Positions 37,755 through 48,131 of a stretch of DNA of 64,000 bases are shown here, piece after piece (the stretch's first letter is position 1; every line of letters starts with the position of its first letter). The stretch covers positions 1,187,488-1,251,487 of the forward strand of contig CP133967.1 in assembly GCA_036251935.1 (NCBI GenBank), in the 5' to 3' direction. The notes below the pieces were generated by a model that saw nothing but the letters and a program-made list of their open reading frames with translations, made no database searches and was not told the origin of the DNA. This DNA comes from Orbaceae bacterium lpD04 (lineage in GTDB: Bacteria > Pseudomonadota > Gammaproteobacteria > Enterobacterales > Orbaceae). The translations under genes and the position numbers were made by a program.

Positions 37755-38633
37755 ATGTTTACAGGTAGTCTTGTTGCGTTAGTAACTCCAATGGACGTTA
37801 AAGGGAATATAGACCGAGTAAGCTTAAAAAAACTGGTCGAATATCATATTGCTAGTGGAACATCGGCAATTGTTTCTGTTGGTACGACTGGCGAATCTGC
37901 AACATTAGATCAGCAAGAACATATTGATGTAATCAAACAAACTATCGATTATGCAAGTGGTCGCATTAATGTGATTGCAGGTACTGGTGCCAATGCAACA
38001 GCAGAAGCAATCTCACTCACTAAACAAGTTGAAAAAATTGGTGTAGTTGGCTGCTTAACTGTTACTCCTTATTATAATAAACCAACTCAAGATGGTTTAT
38101 ATCAACACTTTAAAGCAATTGCTGAAAATACTGCATTGCCGCAAATTTTGTATAATGTACCTGGGCGAACAGGGTGTGATTTAAAACCAGAAACTGTCGC
38201 AAGGCTCGCAAAATTTACTAATATCGTTGCACTAAAAGATGCTACAGGCGATTTAACTCGGGTTTATAAAACACGTAAAATGGTTGGGGAACAATTTAAA
38301 CTATTAAGTGGTGATGATGGTACCTTTTTTGAATTTATGTTACTTGGCGGTGATGGGGTTATTTCCGTTACGGCAAATGTAGCTGCAAGAGAGGTGGCTC
38401 GTGTTTGTCAATTGATTGCAAGTAAACGTGTCAAAGAAGCGAGAGAGATTAATGATAGTTTAGATTTATTGCACAGCAAGTTGTTTATTGAGTCAAATCC
38501 AATCCCCGTTAAATGGGCTTGTGAGAAAATTGGCTTAATCCAAAATGCGACTATGCGTTTACCAATGACACCTTTAAGTAATTCTGCTATCCCTGAAGTG
38601 GAAAAAGCGCTAAAATTAGCTAGATTACTATAA
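37755..38633 (+). CDS. dapA: 4-hydroxy-tetrahydrodipicolinate synthase DapA
   Basis: Condenses pyruvate and aspartate semialdehyde, the first committed step to diaminopimelate and lysine. It starts [14 protein letters not shown] like E. coli DapA, with GTTGESAT near 44, [10 protein letters not shown] near 103, [10 protein letters not shown] near 133 and the Schiff-base Lys in ALKDATGDL near 161. 292 residues, the same as E. coli. I chose the ATG at 37755 because of AGAGG upstream and the aligned start. It is first in the conserved dapA-bamC-purC order. Confidence 0.97.
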   Translation: MFTGSLVALVTPMDVKGNIDRVSLKKLVEYHIASGTSAIVSVGTTGESATLDQQEHIDVIKQTIDYASGRINVIAGTGANATAEAISLTKQVEKIGVVGCLTVTPYYNKPTQDGLYQHFKAIAENTALPQILYNVPGRTGCDLKPETVARLAKFTNIVALKDATGDLTRVYKTRKMVGEQFKLLSGDDGTFFEFMLLGGDGVISVTANVAAREVARVCQLIASKRVKEAREINDSLDLLHSKLFIESNPIPVKWACEKIGLIQNATMRLPMTPLSNSAIPEVEKALKLARLL

Positions 38634-38666
38634 AATAGATTTTTTAACTTAAGCAGAAAGAGAATT

Positions 38667-39308
38667 ATGTTTAAAAAGACTTTGATTATCGCTTCATTAT
38701 TGTCATTGTTCGTTACTGGTTGTAGTAACGATCAGCGTTACAAACGTGAAGTTGAGGGGAATGACAATTATTTACATGCATCCCCATTAAAACCGCTGGT
38801 GGTACCTGATTCAATAAAAGTACCTGCCACTTCAAATGAGTACTATGTTTATAAAGCAGCTAAAGAAGGTGTTGCGGGAATGGATCTTGATATTCGTCCA
38901 CCACAACTTGCACTACCAACAACTGTTGATAGTTATGCTACTTATGATAATGGTATCGTTAAGTTCGATTCACCTGAATATATTGGTTTTTGGGCTCAAG
39001 TGCCATCACTTTTAGCCAAAAATAATATCGCAATTGAATCAAATGATAAAGATACGATCAAAACAGGTGTAAGATTAGTTCGCCGTGGCGATGAATTACA
39101 ACCAGTGGAAGCCAGTTATTTATTACAACATAAACTAATTGGTAACAGAGAATATGTGACTGTTGAGTTAATATCTTTAAAGAATATGGGACAAGATATT
39201 TCTAACCCAATTGATGGTCAGTATTACACGGTTGAATTTTTCAACCTATTGATGAAGTCAGCTACGCCGTTAACTGAAGCACCTTCAGAAAGTCAAGTAA
39301 GTAATTAA
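38667..39308 (+). CDS. bamC: short outer-membrane assembly lipoprotein BamC lacking the C-terminal domain
   Basis: A lipoprotein of the BAM outer-membrane protein assembly complex. The signal peptide ends in a lipobox with Cys19 (FVTGC). The unstructured N-terminal arm that contacts BamD (RYKREVEGNDNYLHA...LKPLVVPDSIKVP) and the first helix-grip domain (about 85-200, SPEYIGFWAQVPSLL) are present. At 213 residues it stops where E. coli BamC (344) has its second helix-grip domain. No frameshifted remainder is seen before purC. Identity is supported by its place between dapA and purC. Confidence 0.88.
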   Translation: MFKKTLIIASLLSLFVTGCSNDQRYKREVEGNDNYLHASPLKPLVVPDSIKVPATSNEYYVYKAAKEGVAGMDLDIRPPQLALPTTVDSYATYDNGIVKFDSPEYIGFWAQVPSLLAKNNIAIESNDKDTIKTGVRLVRRGDELQPVEASYLLQHKLIGNREYVTVELISLKNMGQDISNPIDGQYYTVEFFNLLMKSATPLTEAPSESQVSN

Positions 39309-39310
39309 AA

Positions 39311-39332
39311 TAAGGAGCAGTAATGCTCCTTA
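39311..39332 (+). terminator. weak hairpin between bamC and purC
   Basis: TAAGGAGCA (39311-39319) and TGCTCCTTA (39324-39332) make a perfect 9-bp stem without a strong T tail. It may act as a partial terminator or message stabiliser. Confidence 0.45.
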
Positions 39333-39377
39333 ATCATTTGTATCTATATTAAATTTTATTAATTAATAGGCCTAAAA

Positions 39378-40088
39378 ATGAAAAAAATTGCTGAGCTATA
39401 CCGTGGAAAGGCAAAAACTGTTTATACCACTTCAAATCCTAATTTATTGATTCTTGAATTTAGAAATGATACCTCAGCCTTTGATGGTCAGCGTATTGAG
39501 CAACTTGACCGCAAGGGTATGATAAATAATAAGTTTAATTATTTTATTATGACAAAATTGAATGAAGCTGGCATTCCTACCCAAGTTGAACAGCTACTCT
39601 CTAATAATGAAGTTTTAGTCAAAAAACTTGATATGATCCCAGTAGAATGTGTAGTGCGTAATCGAGCAGCAGGTTCTTTAGTTAGAAGGCTTGGCATTGA
39701 AGAGGGCTTTATTCTTAACCCACCAACATTTGAATTGTTTTTAAAAAATGATGCACTACATGATCCAATGGTTAATGAGTATCACTGTGAGTCATTTGGC
39801 TGGGCAACGAAAGACCAGCTACAACAAATGAAAGAGCTTAGCTTTAAAATTAATACCATTTTAACCAATATTTTTGATGACGCTGGTTTGATCCTTGTTG
39901 ATTATAAACTTGAATTTGGTGTGTTTAATGGCGAAGTGGTGTTAGGCGATGAATTTTCTCCTGATGGTTGTCGTTTGTGGGAAAAAGAGACCTTGAAAAA
40001 GATGGATAAAGATAGATTCCGCCAAGGCTTAGGTGGTGTGATTGAAGCTTATGAAGAAGTGGCTCATCGTATTGGTGTTCCTTTATAA
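39378..40088 (+). CDS. purC: phosphoribosylaminoimidazole-succinocarboxamide synthase PurC
   Basis: SAICAR synthase of purine biosynthesis, joining aspartate to CAIR with ATP. Motifs include [10 protein letters not shown] near 6, the signature [10 protein letters not shown] near 94 and [13 protein letters not shown] near 174 with [12 protein letters not shown] near 192. 236 residues, against 237 in E. coli. It completes the dapA-bamC-purC order and has its own terminator. Confidence 0.97.
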   Translation: MKKIAELYRGKAKTVYTTSNPNLLILEFRNDTSAFDGQRIEQLDRKGMINNKFNYFIMTKLNEAGIPTQVEQLLSNNEVLVKKLDMIPVECVVRNRAAGSLVRRLGIEEGFILNPPTFELFLKNDALHDPMVNEYHCESFGWATKDQLQQMKELSFKINTILTNIFDDAGLILVDYKLEFGVFNGEVVLGDEFSPDGCRLWEKETLKKMDKDRFRQGLGGVIEAYEEVAHRIGVPL

Positions 40089-40117
40089 ATTCTATTATCA
40101 ATTAGCCTGTCTATTTT

Positions 40118-40151
40118 TACGTTATAGCTAGCGTTGGTTGGCTATAACGTA
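40118..40151 (+). terminator. purC terminator
   Basis: An 11-bp perfect stem (40118-40128 with 40141-40151, core ACGTTATAGC/GCTATAACGT) followed by a T-rich stretch. Confidence 0.65.
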
Positions 40152-40199
40152 TATTATTTTGGCAATTCATCATGATAGGATAAATTGAGGACAAGATAG

Positions 40200-40655
40200 A
40201 TGATGACACAGTTTGATGTTACTTTTTTCGTTTTATTAGGTATTGCCGCGTTATGTTATTTAACGCATAACAATACCGTAACATTTGCGATATTGTTGTT
40301 ACTATTATTTAAACTTACTCCGCTAGCAACCTATTTTCCCTTTTTAAATCGTTATGGTATGACTATCGGCATTGTTGTTATTACTGCTGCAATGATGGTG
40401 CCATTAGCTAATGGCTCTATCAGCTATAAAGATATTTTACGTTCCTTTACGACTTGGCAATCGATATTAGCAGTTGTTGTGGGTATTTTAGTTTCATGGC
40501 TTGGAACGCGAGGTGTTTCTTTGATGGGCGCTAATCCGACTGTTATTAATGGCTTAATTATTGGTACATTAATTGGTGTCGCTTTTTTCAAAGGTATTGC
40601 TGTTGGGCCTTTGATTGCAGCTGGCATATTGTCATTAGTTATTGGTAAAGGCTAA
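40200..40655 (+). CDS. yeaL: UPF0756/DUF441 membrane protein YeaL
   Basis: A 151-residue protein with four hydrophobic segments (about 5-22, 45-63, 82-104 and 112-148), matching E. coli YeaL (148) through conserved blocks such as FPFLNRYGMTIGIVVI and GPLIAAGILSLVIG. The role is unknown. GAGG about nine bases upstream supports the first of two nearby ATGs. It is 12 bases before tmcA, so probably in one transcript with tmcA and cysZ. Confidence 0.9.
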   Translation: MMTQFDVTFFVLLGIAALCYLTHNNTVTFAILLLLLFKLTPLATYFPFLNRYGMTIGIVVITAAMMVPLANGSISYKDILRSFTTWQSILAVVVGILVSWLGTRGVSLMGANPTVINGLIIGTLIGVAFFKGIAVGPLIAAGILSLVIGKG

Positions 40656-40667
40656 TCGAACATTGTA

Positions 40668-42689
40668 ATGAATAAATTTTTTCGTCATCTAATTATTTTA
40701 CAAGCTGATAATGCGGTTATCACGAAGCAACTTGATTATGTTGTTACTAATATATCAGGTGATTGGCTAACGGTTAGTTATGATCCGCTGTTCGCTTCTA
40801 GATATCAGAATCATTTTTTACCTAACCACGCTAAATCTTTATTAGGTCAAGAGTTTAAACACGCAATATTTGATGCTAGACTTGGCTTTAATTTAGATGC
40901 GTTTGCCATAGTGACAGGAACATTAATTGCTGAAAGCGTATTTATTTTAATCTTACCTGAAGAATTTTCAAATTGGCAAGATCAAGATAGTTTACGCTGG
41001 AGCGAACGACCAACCGCAATTCCTGTTCCTAATTTCATCGCTCACCTTAACTTGGTTATTCTAAAGCAAAAAAATCAATATCCTGACGATATTTGCCAGT
41101 TAGTTATTGATTCTACTCACACTGATGATTATCTTTTAAAGTTTATTGCTAGAAATAATTGGCATCATCATTCGCAATTAAAGTTTGATGATATAGCTGA
41201 GCAACAATCTATACTTGCTCAGCTTAAAAAGTTAAATAGCAAAATTATATTTATTAGCGCTAAGCGAGGTAGAGGAAAATCTGCTTTAGCGGGAATGTTT
41301 GCAAAATGTAATCAATGCTGGATAACCGCACCAAATAAAAATGCAGTAATGACATTGATGCACTTTGCACCTAAAAATGTGCAATTTTTTGCACCTGATG
41401 AGTTAATCATACAGTTACCTGCGTTATTTGATAAACCCGATTGGTTGATTATTGATGAAGCGGCGATGATACCACTTCCAATTATTGCTAAATTAATTGA
41501 AGGTTTTAAGCATGTGTTATTAACGAGTACTGTTGATGGTTATGAAGGCACAGGGCAAGGATTATTATTAAAGCTATTTACTCAATATCAGCACCCTAAT
41601 GAAGTTCAATTCTTGTCATTAGTTAAGCCAATTCGTTGGCTTGAAAATGATCCCTTAGAGTATTTTACTGAGCAGTTAATTTTAGCAAATACACCAACTT
41701 TTACACTCACTGATGATTTAGACAATAACATCAGTGTGCGAATGATTAATCAACTTGAGTTGCTACAATCAGGGCAATTATTAACTGAGTTTTTTGGCTT
41801 ATTAAAGTCGGCCCATTATCGTACTACATTGATTGATTTACGCCGCTTACTTGATGCTCGTAATATTTTGTTATATGGTGCTTGGTTAGCAAATCATCAT
41901 ATTATAGGTGTACTAATTGCAATTAAAGAGGGCGGCTTAGCGGAGCCTTTAATTGATCAAGTCTTAAAAGGTTACCGTCGGCCAAAAGGTAATTTAGTTG
42001 CTCAGTCATTAGTCGCTCATGGATCTGAGCCGCTCGCAGCTAAGCTGCACTCTATACGCATTAATCGCATAGCTGTAAATCAAGAATTACGTAGGCAAGG
42101 GATTGCAAGCGAACTATTAAATAGTTTAATCGAATCGGCAAAATTGAGTGGATGTGATTTTATTTCGGTGAGCTTTGCCTATTCGACTGAAATGTATCAC
42201 ATTTGGGCTAGCTTGGGCTTTACAATTGTTCATATAGGGACTCATAAAGAAGCGAGTAGTGGTAGCTATGCTGTGATGGCTATTTATCCTATCAGTTTAG
42301 ACGGGGCTCAATTATGTGATACTATGCAAACTAAATTAGCTCGAAATTGGTATTGGCTAAGAAATATTATTGATGTTGATTTACCAATTATAGTTGATGA
42401 TAATCAATCATTAAGTGATAAAGATAAATATGAGTTGTCTCTGTTTGCAGAAACATTATATGCTTATTCAGCGAGTTTTGCCGTACTTTATCGGCTCGCT
42501 AATTGGGTGAAGAAAAAACAGCCAGAATCAATGTCACTCTTACCTTTATTGCTTAATTTAGTTGACCAAAATTTTTGTGATAAGTCGGTTATTAAGCATT
42601 ATCAGTTATCAGGTAAAAATGAATTATTGGTAAGGTTACGTAGGGAAATATTTGAGTTTATAACAATACAAGAGAATATTAATGAATAA
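40668..42689 (+). CDS. tmcA: tRNA(Met) cytidine acetyltransferase TmcA
   Basis: Acetylates the wobble cytidine 34 of elongator tRNA-Met using acetyl-CoA and ATP. Domains in order: N-terminal DUF1726-like region, RNA-helicase-like ATPase with Walker A AKRGRGKSALAG at about 198 and IIDEAAMIPLP near 261, a GNAT acetyltransferase with INRIAVNQELRRQGIASELL near 464 onwards, and a C-terminal helical tRNA-binding part. 673 residues against 671 in E. coli. The end overlaps cysZ by eight bases, so the two are translationally coupled. Confidence 0.97.
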   Translation: MNKFFRHLIILQADNAVITKQLDYVVTNISGDWLTVSYDPLFASRYQNHFLPNHAKSLLGQEFKHAIFDARLGFNLDAFAIVTGTLIAESVFILILPEEFSNWQDQDSLRWSERPTAIPVPNFIAHLNLVILKQKNQYPDDICQLVIDSTHTDDYLLKFIARNNWHHHSQLKFDDIAEQQSILAQLKKLNSKIIFISAKRGRGKSALAGMFAKCNQCWITAPNKNAVMTLMHFAPKNVQFFAPDELIIQLPALFDKPDWLIIDEAAMIPLPIIAKLIEGFKHVLLTSTVDGYEGTGQGLLLKLFTQYQHPNEVQFLSLVKPIRWLENDPLEYFTEQLILANTPTFTLTDDLDNNISVRMINQLELLQSGQLLTEFFGLLKSAHYRTTLIDLRRLLDARNILLYGAWLANHHIIGVLIAIKEGGLAEPLIDQVLKGYRRPKGNLVAQSLVAHGSEPLAAKLHSIRINRIAVNQELRRQGIASELLNSLIESAKLSGCDFISVSFAYSTEMYHIWASLGFTIVHIGTHKEASSGSYAVMAIYPISLDGAQLCDTMQTKLARNWYWLRNIIDVDLPIIVDDNQSLSDKDKYELSLFAETLYAYSASFAVLYRLANWVKKKQPESMSLLPLLLNLVDQNFCDKSVIKHYQLSGKNELLVRLRREIFEFITIQENINE

Positions 42690-43446
42690 AAAAAATAGTT
42701 TAGAGTATTTTATGTTGGGATGGAGTTTAATTCAGTTACCCGGCATTAGACGTTATGTCATTATGCCGATGTTAGCTAATATCGTTATTATGTCGCTATT
42801 GTTTTATTGGTTCTTCTCGGTTATTTCTTCCGTAATTGATTTTGGTTTAGATTATATTCCAAACTGGATGCAGTGGCTTAGTTATATTGCGACGTTTATT
42901 ATATTTGTGATATTTGGTATTTTCTTTTGTTATTTTTTCAGTACCATCACCAATATTATTGCCGCGCCATTTAATGGTTTGCTTGCTGAACAAATTGAGG
43001 CTTATTTAACGGGAATACCCGCAGAAGATGACTCAATTATGAGTTTTATTAAAGATATACCGCGTATTATGGCGCGTGAGATGAAAAAATTAATCTATTA
43101 TATTGTATGGTGTATCCCATTATTATTAACCTCATTTATTCCTTTATTTGGGCAGTTTGTTACCCCCATTTTGTGGTTCATATTTACCGCATGGATGATT
43201 AATATTCAATATGCTGATTATGCTTTTGATAACCATAAAGTCAGTTTTTACCAAATGCGTCAGTTATTGCAACAAGATAAGATCGATAATACTTGTTTTG
43301 GTATATTAGTTAGTTTTTTTACGATGATCCCAATCCTTAATTTAATTATTATGCCAGTTGCGGTTTGTGGCTCAACTGCAATGTGGGTTGATCGTTATCG
43401 TCACCAAATTTATTCGACTAGCAATGAAGTGGATTTCTTTCGATAA
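42682..43446 (+). CDS. cysZ: sulfate transporter CysZ
   Basis: An inner-membrane sulfate permease feeding cysteine synthesis. The 254 residues (253 in E. coli) hold long hydrophobic segments at about 25-52, 62-90, 150-190 and 215-240 and the family blocks FFCYFFSTITNIIAAPFNGLLAE and MWVDRYRHQ (shown in part). The start overlaps the tmcA end by eight bases. No other cys genes are nearby. A strong bidirectional terminator follows. Confidence 0.93.
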   Translation: MNKKNSLEYFMLGWSLIQLPGIRRYVIMPMLANIVIMSLLFYWFFSVISSVIDFGLDYIPNWMQWLSYIATFIIFVIFGIFFCYFFSTITNIIAAPFNGLLAEQIEAYLTGIPAEDDSIMSFIKDIPRIMAREMKKLIYYIVWCIPLLLTSFIPLFGQFVTPILWFIFTAWMINIQYADYAFDNHKVSFYQMRQLLQQDKIDNTCFGILVSFFTMIPILNLIIMPVAVCGSTAMWVDRYRHQIYSTSNEVDFFR

Positions 43447-43475
43447 TTTTATATTACTTATTGACGGTTAATAAT

Positions 43476-43505
43476 AAAAAAACTCGCCAATTGGCGAGTT
43501 TTTTA
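43476..43505. terminator. bidirectional terminator between cysZ and pntB
   Basis: AACTCGCC-AATT-GGCGAGTT at 43481-43500 is flanked by a run of A before and T after, so it works for both convergent transcripts. Confidence 0.93.
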
Positions 43506-43522
43506 TTGATAAGAATATCCGA

Positions 43523-44917
43523 TTAAATATCTTGTAATACTTTTTCAACACTCGCTTTAGCATCACCAAAGAGCATATAGCTGTTTTCTTTGAAGAAGAG
43601 TGGATTTTGTACTCCAGCATAACCCGTATTCATTGAGCGCTTAGAGATAATAACCGTTTTTGCTTTCCAAACTTCAAGAACTGGCATGCCTGCAATTGGA
43701 CTGTTAGGATCTTCTTCTGCAGCTGGGTTTACGGTATCATTCGCGCCAATAACCCAAACAACATCGGTTTCTGGGAAATCTTCATTGATTTCATCCATCT
43801 CAAGTACGATATCATAAGGCACTTTTGCTTCAGCAAGTAATACGTTCATATGACCAGGTAAACGCCCTGCAACTGGGTGGATACCAAAACGTACTTCAAT
43901 ATCCATATCACGTAATTTTTCAGTAATATTACTAACTGCGCCTTGCGCCTGGGCAACAGCCATTCCATAACCAGGTACGATAATAACTGAGCGCGCTTCT
44001 TTTAAAACTTGAGCAACTTCAGGTGGCTGCATCTCGCGGTATTCACCCATATCTTCATCACTGCTACTTGCCGCGGCACCTTCATTACCAAAACCACCCG
44101 CAATAACACTAATAAATGAACGATTCATTGCTTTACACATGATGTAAGATAAAATCGCCCCTGATGACCCAACTAAAGCACCCGTTACAATAAGTAAATC
44201 GTTACTTAACATAAAGCCTGCAGCCGCAGCAGCCCAGCCTGAGTATGAGTTTAGCATTGAAATAACAACTGGCATATCAGCGCCACCAATTGAGGCAACT
44301 AAGTGTATACCAAATGCAAAGGCAATCAGTGTCATAATTGCTAAGCACATAAAGGCTATAAAGCCAGCTTCAAGGTGAACAAAGCCAATCATTAAAACAA
44401 TAGAGACAACAATTGCAGCTAGGTTTAGGTAGTGTTTATTAGGTAACGTTAATGCTTTAGAACTAATACGGCCATTTAATTTACCAAAAGCGACGATTGA
44501 TCCTGCAAAAGTTACCGCACCGATAAAGACGCCAATAAAGATTTCGACTAAATGAACAGTTAGATCGCTACCGGTGAATAACTCAATGTGTGGATCTAAA
44601 AAGCTGTTAAAGCCAACTAATACTGCCGCCATACCAACAAAACTATGTAGTAATGCGACGAGCTCTGGCATTTGGGTCATTTCTACTTTTTTGGCTAGAT
44701 AAAGGCCAATTAGTGCACCAAGTATCATTGCAATAATGATCCAATGGAACCCACTTGTAATACTTGATACGGTTGCAACAAGCGCGATTGCCATCCCAAT
44801 AATACCGTAAATATTACCTGATTTAGCTGACTCTTGTTTAGATAAACCTTGTAAACTAAAAATAAATAATAACGCTGCGATAACGTAAGCGGCTTGAATA
44901 ATTCCCTGACTCAGCAT
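43523..44917 (-). CDS. pntB: NAD(P) transhydrogenase subunit beta PntB
   Basis: Beta subunit of the proton-pumping transhydrogenase that makes NADPH from NADH at the expense of the proton gradient. The N-terminal two thirds (1-265) are membrane spans. The C-terminal NADP(H) domain has [12 protein letters not shown] near 317, [19 protein letters not shown] in parts and [10 protein letters not shown] near 390, nearly as in E. coli. 464 residues, against 462. It starts two bases after pntA with AGGAG upstream. Confidence 0.97.
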   Translation of the reverse strand: MLSQGIIQAAYVIAALLFIFSLQGLSKQESAKSGNIYGIIGMAIALVATVSSITSGFHWIIIAMILGALIGLYLAKKVEMTQMPELVALLHSFVGMAAVLVGFNSFLDPHIELFTGSDLTVHLVEIFIGVFIGAVTFAGSIVAFGKLNGRISSKALTLPNKHYLNLAAIVVSIVLMIGFVHLEAGFIAFMCLAIMTLIAFAFGIHLVASIGGADMPVVISMLNSYSGWAAAAAGFMLSNDLLIVTGALVGSSGAILSYIMCKAMNRSFISVIAGGFGNEGAAASSSDEDMGEYREMQPPEVAQVLKEARSVIIVPGYGMAVAQAQGAVSNITEKLRDMDIEVRFGIHPVAGRLPGHMNVLLAEAKVPYDIVLEMDEINEDFPETDVVWVIGANDTVNPAAEEDPNSPIAGMPVLEVWKAKTVIISKRSMNTGYAGVQNPLFFKENSYMLFGDAKASVEKVLQDI

Positions 44918-44919
44918 GT

Positions 44920-46485
44920 TTATTCTCCTTTTCCTTTCTTGCCTTTGCTATCATTACCGCCACGCTGGAACATTTTAAGCATGCGATGAGTGACAAAGAA
45001 TCCACCAAAAATATTGATACTCGCAATCAATATTGCAATAAAGGCAATAGTTGTAATTAAACCGCTACCACTGCCAACTTGTAATATTGCCCCGACTAAA
45101 ATAATCCCTGATATAGCATTCGTTACTGACATCAGTGGAGTATGCAGTGAGTGACTTACATTCCAAACGACGTAGTAACCAACAACGCATGATAATGCAA
45201 ATACCGTGAAATGGGATAAGAAGCTATCAGGAACAACGGATGCAAGCCAGAAGAATGCAATTAAAATTACTGCTAAAATGCTGTATTTTTTGCTTGCCGG
45301 CATTGGTTTCGGCTCTGGTTTTGCAATCATTTTTGCTGCTGGCTTTTGTTGCTGCGCCGATACTTTAATCGGGGGCGCGGGCCAAGTAATTTCTTGATCT
45401 TTAACAACTGTAACGCCACGAATAACGACATCTTCGAAATTAACATCGATTTGGCCATCTTTTTCTTTAGCAAGAAGTTTAAGCAAATTAACAATATTGG
45501 TACCATAAAGCTGTGAAGCTTGTGCTGGCATGCGGTTAGCTAAATCGGTATAACCAATAATTTTAACTTTGTTGTCGGTTTCGTATACTTCACCAGGGCG
45601 CGTTAGTTCACAGTTACCACCAGTAAGTGAGGCTAAGTCGACAATAACGCTACCGGGTTTCATTGATTCAACCATCTCTTTAGAGATTAATTTTGGCGCA
45701 GGTTTACCCGGAATTAATGCCGTTGTAATAATGATATCAACGTCTTTAGCTTGAGCTGCAAATAATGCCATTTCAGCTTCGATAAATGCCGCTGACATTT
45801 GTTTTGCATAACCATCACCTGAGCCAGCTTCTTCTTCAAAGTCTAGCTCTAAAAATTCAGCGCCCATACTATGAATTTGTTCAGCAACTTCAGGGCGAGT
45901 ATCAAAAGCTCGCACAATAGCGCCAAGGCTTACCGCGGCGCCAATTGCGGCAAGTCCTGCAACACCTGCGCCAATAACCATAATTTTTGCAGGCGGAACT
46001 TTACCTGCAGCGGTAACTTGGCCGGTAAAGAATCGACCGAATTGATTAGCCGCTTCAATAACTGAGCGATAACCTGAAATATTTGACATTGAACTTAGTG
46101 CATCAAGTGATTGTGCTCTTGAGATCCGAGGCACGCAGTCCATTGCCATTACAGTTACATTTTTAGCTGCAAGTTTACCAAGAAGTTCTTGATGCTGTGC
46201 TGGATAAATATAACTGATTAAATTAGCGCCAGATTTAATTAATTCAACTTCTTCATCCATTGGGGCATGTAGTTTTAAGATTAAATCATTTTGCCAAATA
46301 TCATGGGTATTTTGAATTGATGCTCCTGCATCAATAAAAGCCTGATCTGAAAAGTTAGCAGTTTGACCTGCGCCTTCTTCGACCGAAACGCTAAAACCTA
46401 GCTTTAGTAACTGACCCACGGTTTGCGGGGTCGCAGCTAATCGGCCTTCGTTTGGTAATCGTTCTTTTGGGATACCTATATGCAT
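44920..46485 (-). CDS. pntA: NAD(P) transhydrogenase subunit alpha PntA
   Basis: Alpha subunit carrying the NAD(H)-binding domain (1-about 380, with [21 protein letters not shown] and the [11 protein letters not shown] nucleotide fold near 173) followed by a linker rich in Lys, Pro and Ala and four membrane spans (about 400-505). The [20 protein letters not shown] start is typical. 521 residues against 510 in E. coli, the extra lying mostly in the linker and a Gly/Lys-rich C-terminus. It forms an operon with pntB and is divergent from ybgI. Confidence 0.97.
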   Translation of the reverse strand: MHIGIPKERLPNEGRLAATPQTVGQLLKLGFSVSVEEGAGQTANFSDQAFIDAGASIQNTHDIWQNDLILKLHAPMDEEVELIKSGANLISYIYPAQHQELLGKLAAKNVTVMAMDCVPRISRAQSLDALSSMSNISGYRSVIEAANQFGRFFTGQVTAAGKVPPAKIMVIGAGVAGLAAIGAAVSLGAIVRAFDTRPEVAEQIHSMGAEFLELDFEEEAGSGDGYAKQMSAAFIEAEMALFAAQAKDVDIIITTALIPGKPAPKLISKEMVESMKPGSVIVDLASLTGGNCELTRPGEVYETDNKVKIIGYTDLANRMPAQASQLYGTNIVNLLKLLAKEKDGQIDVNFEDVVIRGVTVVKDQEITWPAPPIKVSAQQQKPAAKMIAKPEPKPMPASKKYSILAVILIAFFWLASVVPDSFLSHFTVFALSCVVGYYVVWNVSHSLHTPLMSVTNAISGIILVGAILQVGSGSGLITTIAFIAILIASINIFGGFFVTHRMLKMFQRGGNDSKGKKGKGE

Positions 46486-46811
46486 TGTTATAAGTCCTTA
46501 TGTGTTAGTAATCAAATTATCGTTACTATTGTTTTCGTTGTGTAAAATACTGACGTCTAAATTTATCATGTAACCCGACTAAAATCTATTTATCAATGTT
46601 ATATAATGTGACTATTATGATACAAATTTATTAATTAAGGTCAGTTATAAAAAACAATTATTTTGCTCAATTTAGCATAAATTTTTTTTTATCATTGACT
46701 ATTTTTAGGTGTCACAAAAAATGGTGACGGCTAAGATGATTTAACAACCTAAATCGACTATAATTGATTTATTGTTAAGTTATTTTTTAATCAAAGTCTA
46801 TTGAGAAGAGT
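46486..46811. promoter_or_regulatory. divergent pntA/ybgI promoter region
   Basis: A TATAAT at 46759-46764 lies about 48 bases before ybgI and is a likely -10 box, without a good -35. An inverted repeat GTCAC-N8-GTGAC at 46711-46728 could be an operator. Nothing else is recognised in this AT-rich gap. Confidence 0.4.
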
Positions 46812-47561
46812 ATGAGAAATCTTGAATTAGAACAAATTATTAATAAATTTTTGCAAATATCTTTGTATAAAGATTTTTCACCAAATGGCCTGCAAGTTGA
46901 AGGTAAAAAAGAAATAAAAAAAATTATAACAGGCGTGACAGCTTGCCAATTATTACTTGATGAAGCGGTTAAAGAGAATGCGGATGCTATTTTAGTTCAT
47001 CATGGTTATTTTTGGAAAAATGAACCTATGACGATAACGGGTATTAAAGCTAAGCGAATTCGAACGTTATTAACTCACAATATAAATCTATTTTCCTATC
47101 ATTTACCTTTAGATGGCAATGATATATTAGGTAATAATGCGTTATTAGCTAAAAATTTGGGCATTGTTAGTGACGCGCGAAAAGATGTGACTGATTTATT
47201 ATTTAAAGGTTCATTGCTTGAGCCTATTGCGGCAACTCAATTTAAAGTAAATATAGAACAAACACTGGGTCATAGAGTACTATTTTGCGGTGATAATGCG
47301 CCAAATATCATTAAGAGGGTTGCTTGGTGTAGTGGAGGTGGGCAAGATTATATCGAAGAAGCGGCTTTGCAAGGATTTGATGCCTTTTTTACCGGCGAAG
47401 TTTCAGAGCGCACGATCCACATTGCACGTGAATACGGTATAAATTTTTATGCCGCAGGTCACCACGCGACAGAGCGTTATGGTATTAAAGCATTGGGCCA
47501 ATGGTTAGCTGAAAATTATGAACTTGACGTTAGATTTGTTGATATTGCAAACCCAGCTTAA
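46812..47561 (+). CDS. ybgI: Nif3-like dinuclear metal centre protein YbgI
   Basis: A 249-residue NIF3-family protein (E. coli YbgI 247), forming toroidal hexamers with a two-metal site. Metal-ligand motifs are ILVHHGYFWK near 60, FSYHLPLDG near 95 and the C-terminal AAGHHATERYG near 214, all intact. The biochemical role is debated; GTP cyclohydrolase-type and DNA-related roles have been proposed for family members. Monocistronic, next to pntAB in divergent orientation. Confidence 0.93.
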   Translation: MRNLELEQIINKFLQISLYKDFSPNGLQVEGKKEIKKIITGVTACQLLLDEAVKENADAILVHHGYFWKNEPMTITGIKAKRIRTLLTHNINLFSYHLPLDGNDILGNNALLAKNLGIVSDARKDVTDLLFKGSLLEPIAATQFKVNIEQTLGHRVLFCGDNAPNIIKRVAWCSGGGQDYIEEAALQGFDAFFTGEVSERTIHIAREYGINFYAAGHHATERYGIKALGQWLAENYELDVRFVDIANPA

Positions 47562-47629
47562 TTTTTTCACTAAAATGATATGTTACAACAAAAAAATAAC
47601 GAAACACTGATTAATAAGCATTAACCCGA

Positions 47630-48130
47630 TTAGTTATTAATAGGCAGCGCGCAAATAATAATCATATTTTGCTTTTCTTTTTCATTATTCGTGGTTGCCT
47701 CCCAGCGTTTAGGTAGATCATTGCTGTCATATAATTGCCCTGTACCAAAAGGATTTTGATAAATTTCAACTAAGTGCTCGGCATACTCTTTTTTATCGCA
47801 GTTTACAAACTCTTGAGTCACTTTGGATTGGTAAGTGACCGTTGTACCATCGATAGTTTGTGATAGAGCCGGTACATAATTAGTTACACGAGTATAAGTG
47901 CGAATTAACTGATTATAAGGATGAAATTTAACTGATTTTTTATCAATAAAGACATAACTTGTGGCAGTACCTAAATTGATTTTTGCTATAGGTAAATATT
48001 GCGATGGAATAGTGTTATTAAGCGTAGTTTCTTTGCTGACTTTGGTTGTATCGTTGGCCAGCGTTGCCGATGCAAAAATTGAGATAACAAGCCCAATAAG
48101 AGATATTGAAAGATAATTTGTTTTTTTCAT
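47630..48130 (-). CDS. uncharacterised secreted protein, possibly surface-adhesin E-like
   Basis: A 166-residue exported protein: signal peptide MKKTNYLSISLIGLVISIF with cleavage probably after TLA near 25. The mature part has SYVFIDKKSVKF, paired aromatic strands, a Cys in FVNCDKKEY and one in IIICALP. The layout (a Tyr/Asp strand, Gln/Lys strand, then a Cys pair) recalls the surface-adhesin protein E fold of Haemophilus, but this is a weak resemblance. I chose the ATG at 48130, with GGAAAT upstream; the previous gene's stop is two bases before it. It probably forms a two-gene operon with that gene. Confidence 0.6.
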   Translation of the reverse strand: MKKTNYLSISLIGLVISIFASATLANDTTKVSKETTLNNTIPSQYLPIAKINLGTATSYVFIDKKSVKFHPYNQLIRTYTRVTNYVPALSQTIDGTTVTYQSKVTQEFVNCDKKEYAEHLVEIYQNPFGTGQLYDSNDLPKRWEATTNNEKEKQNMIIICALPINN

Positions 48131-48131
48131 T

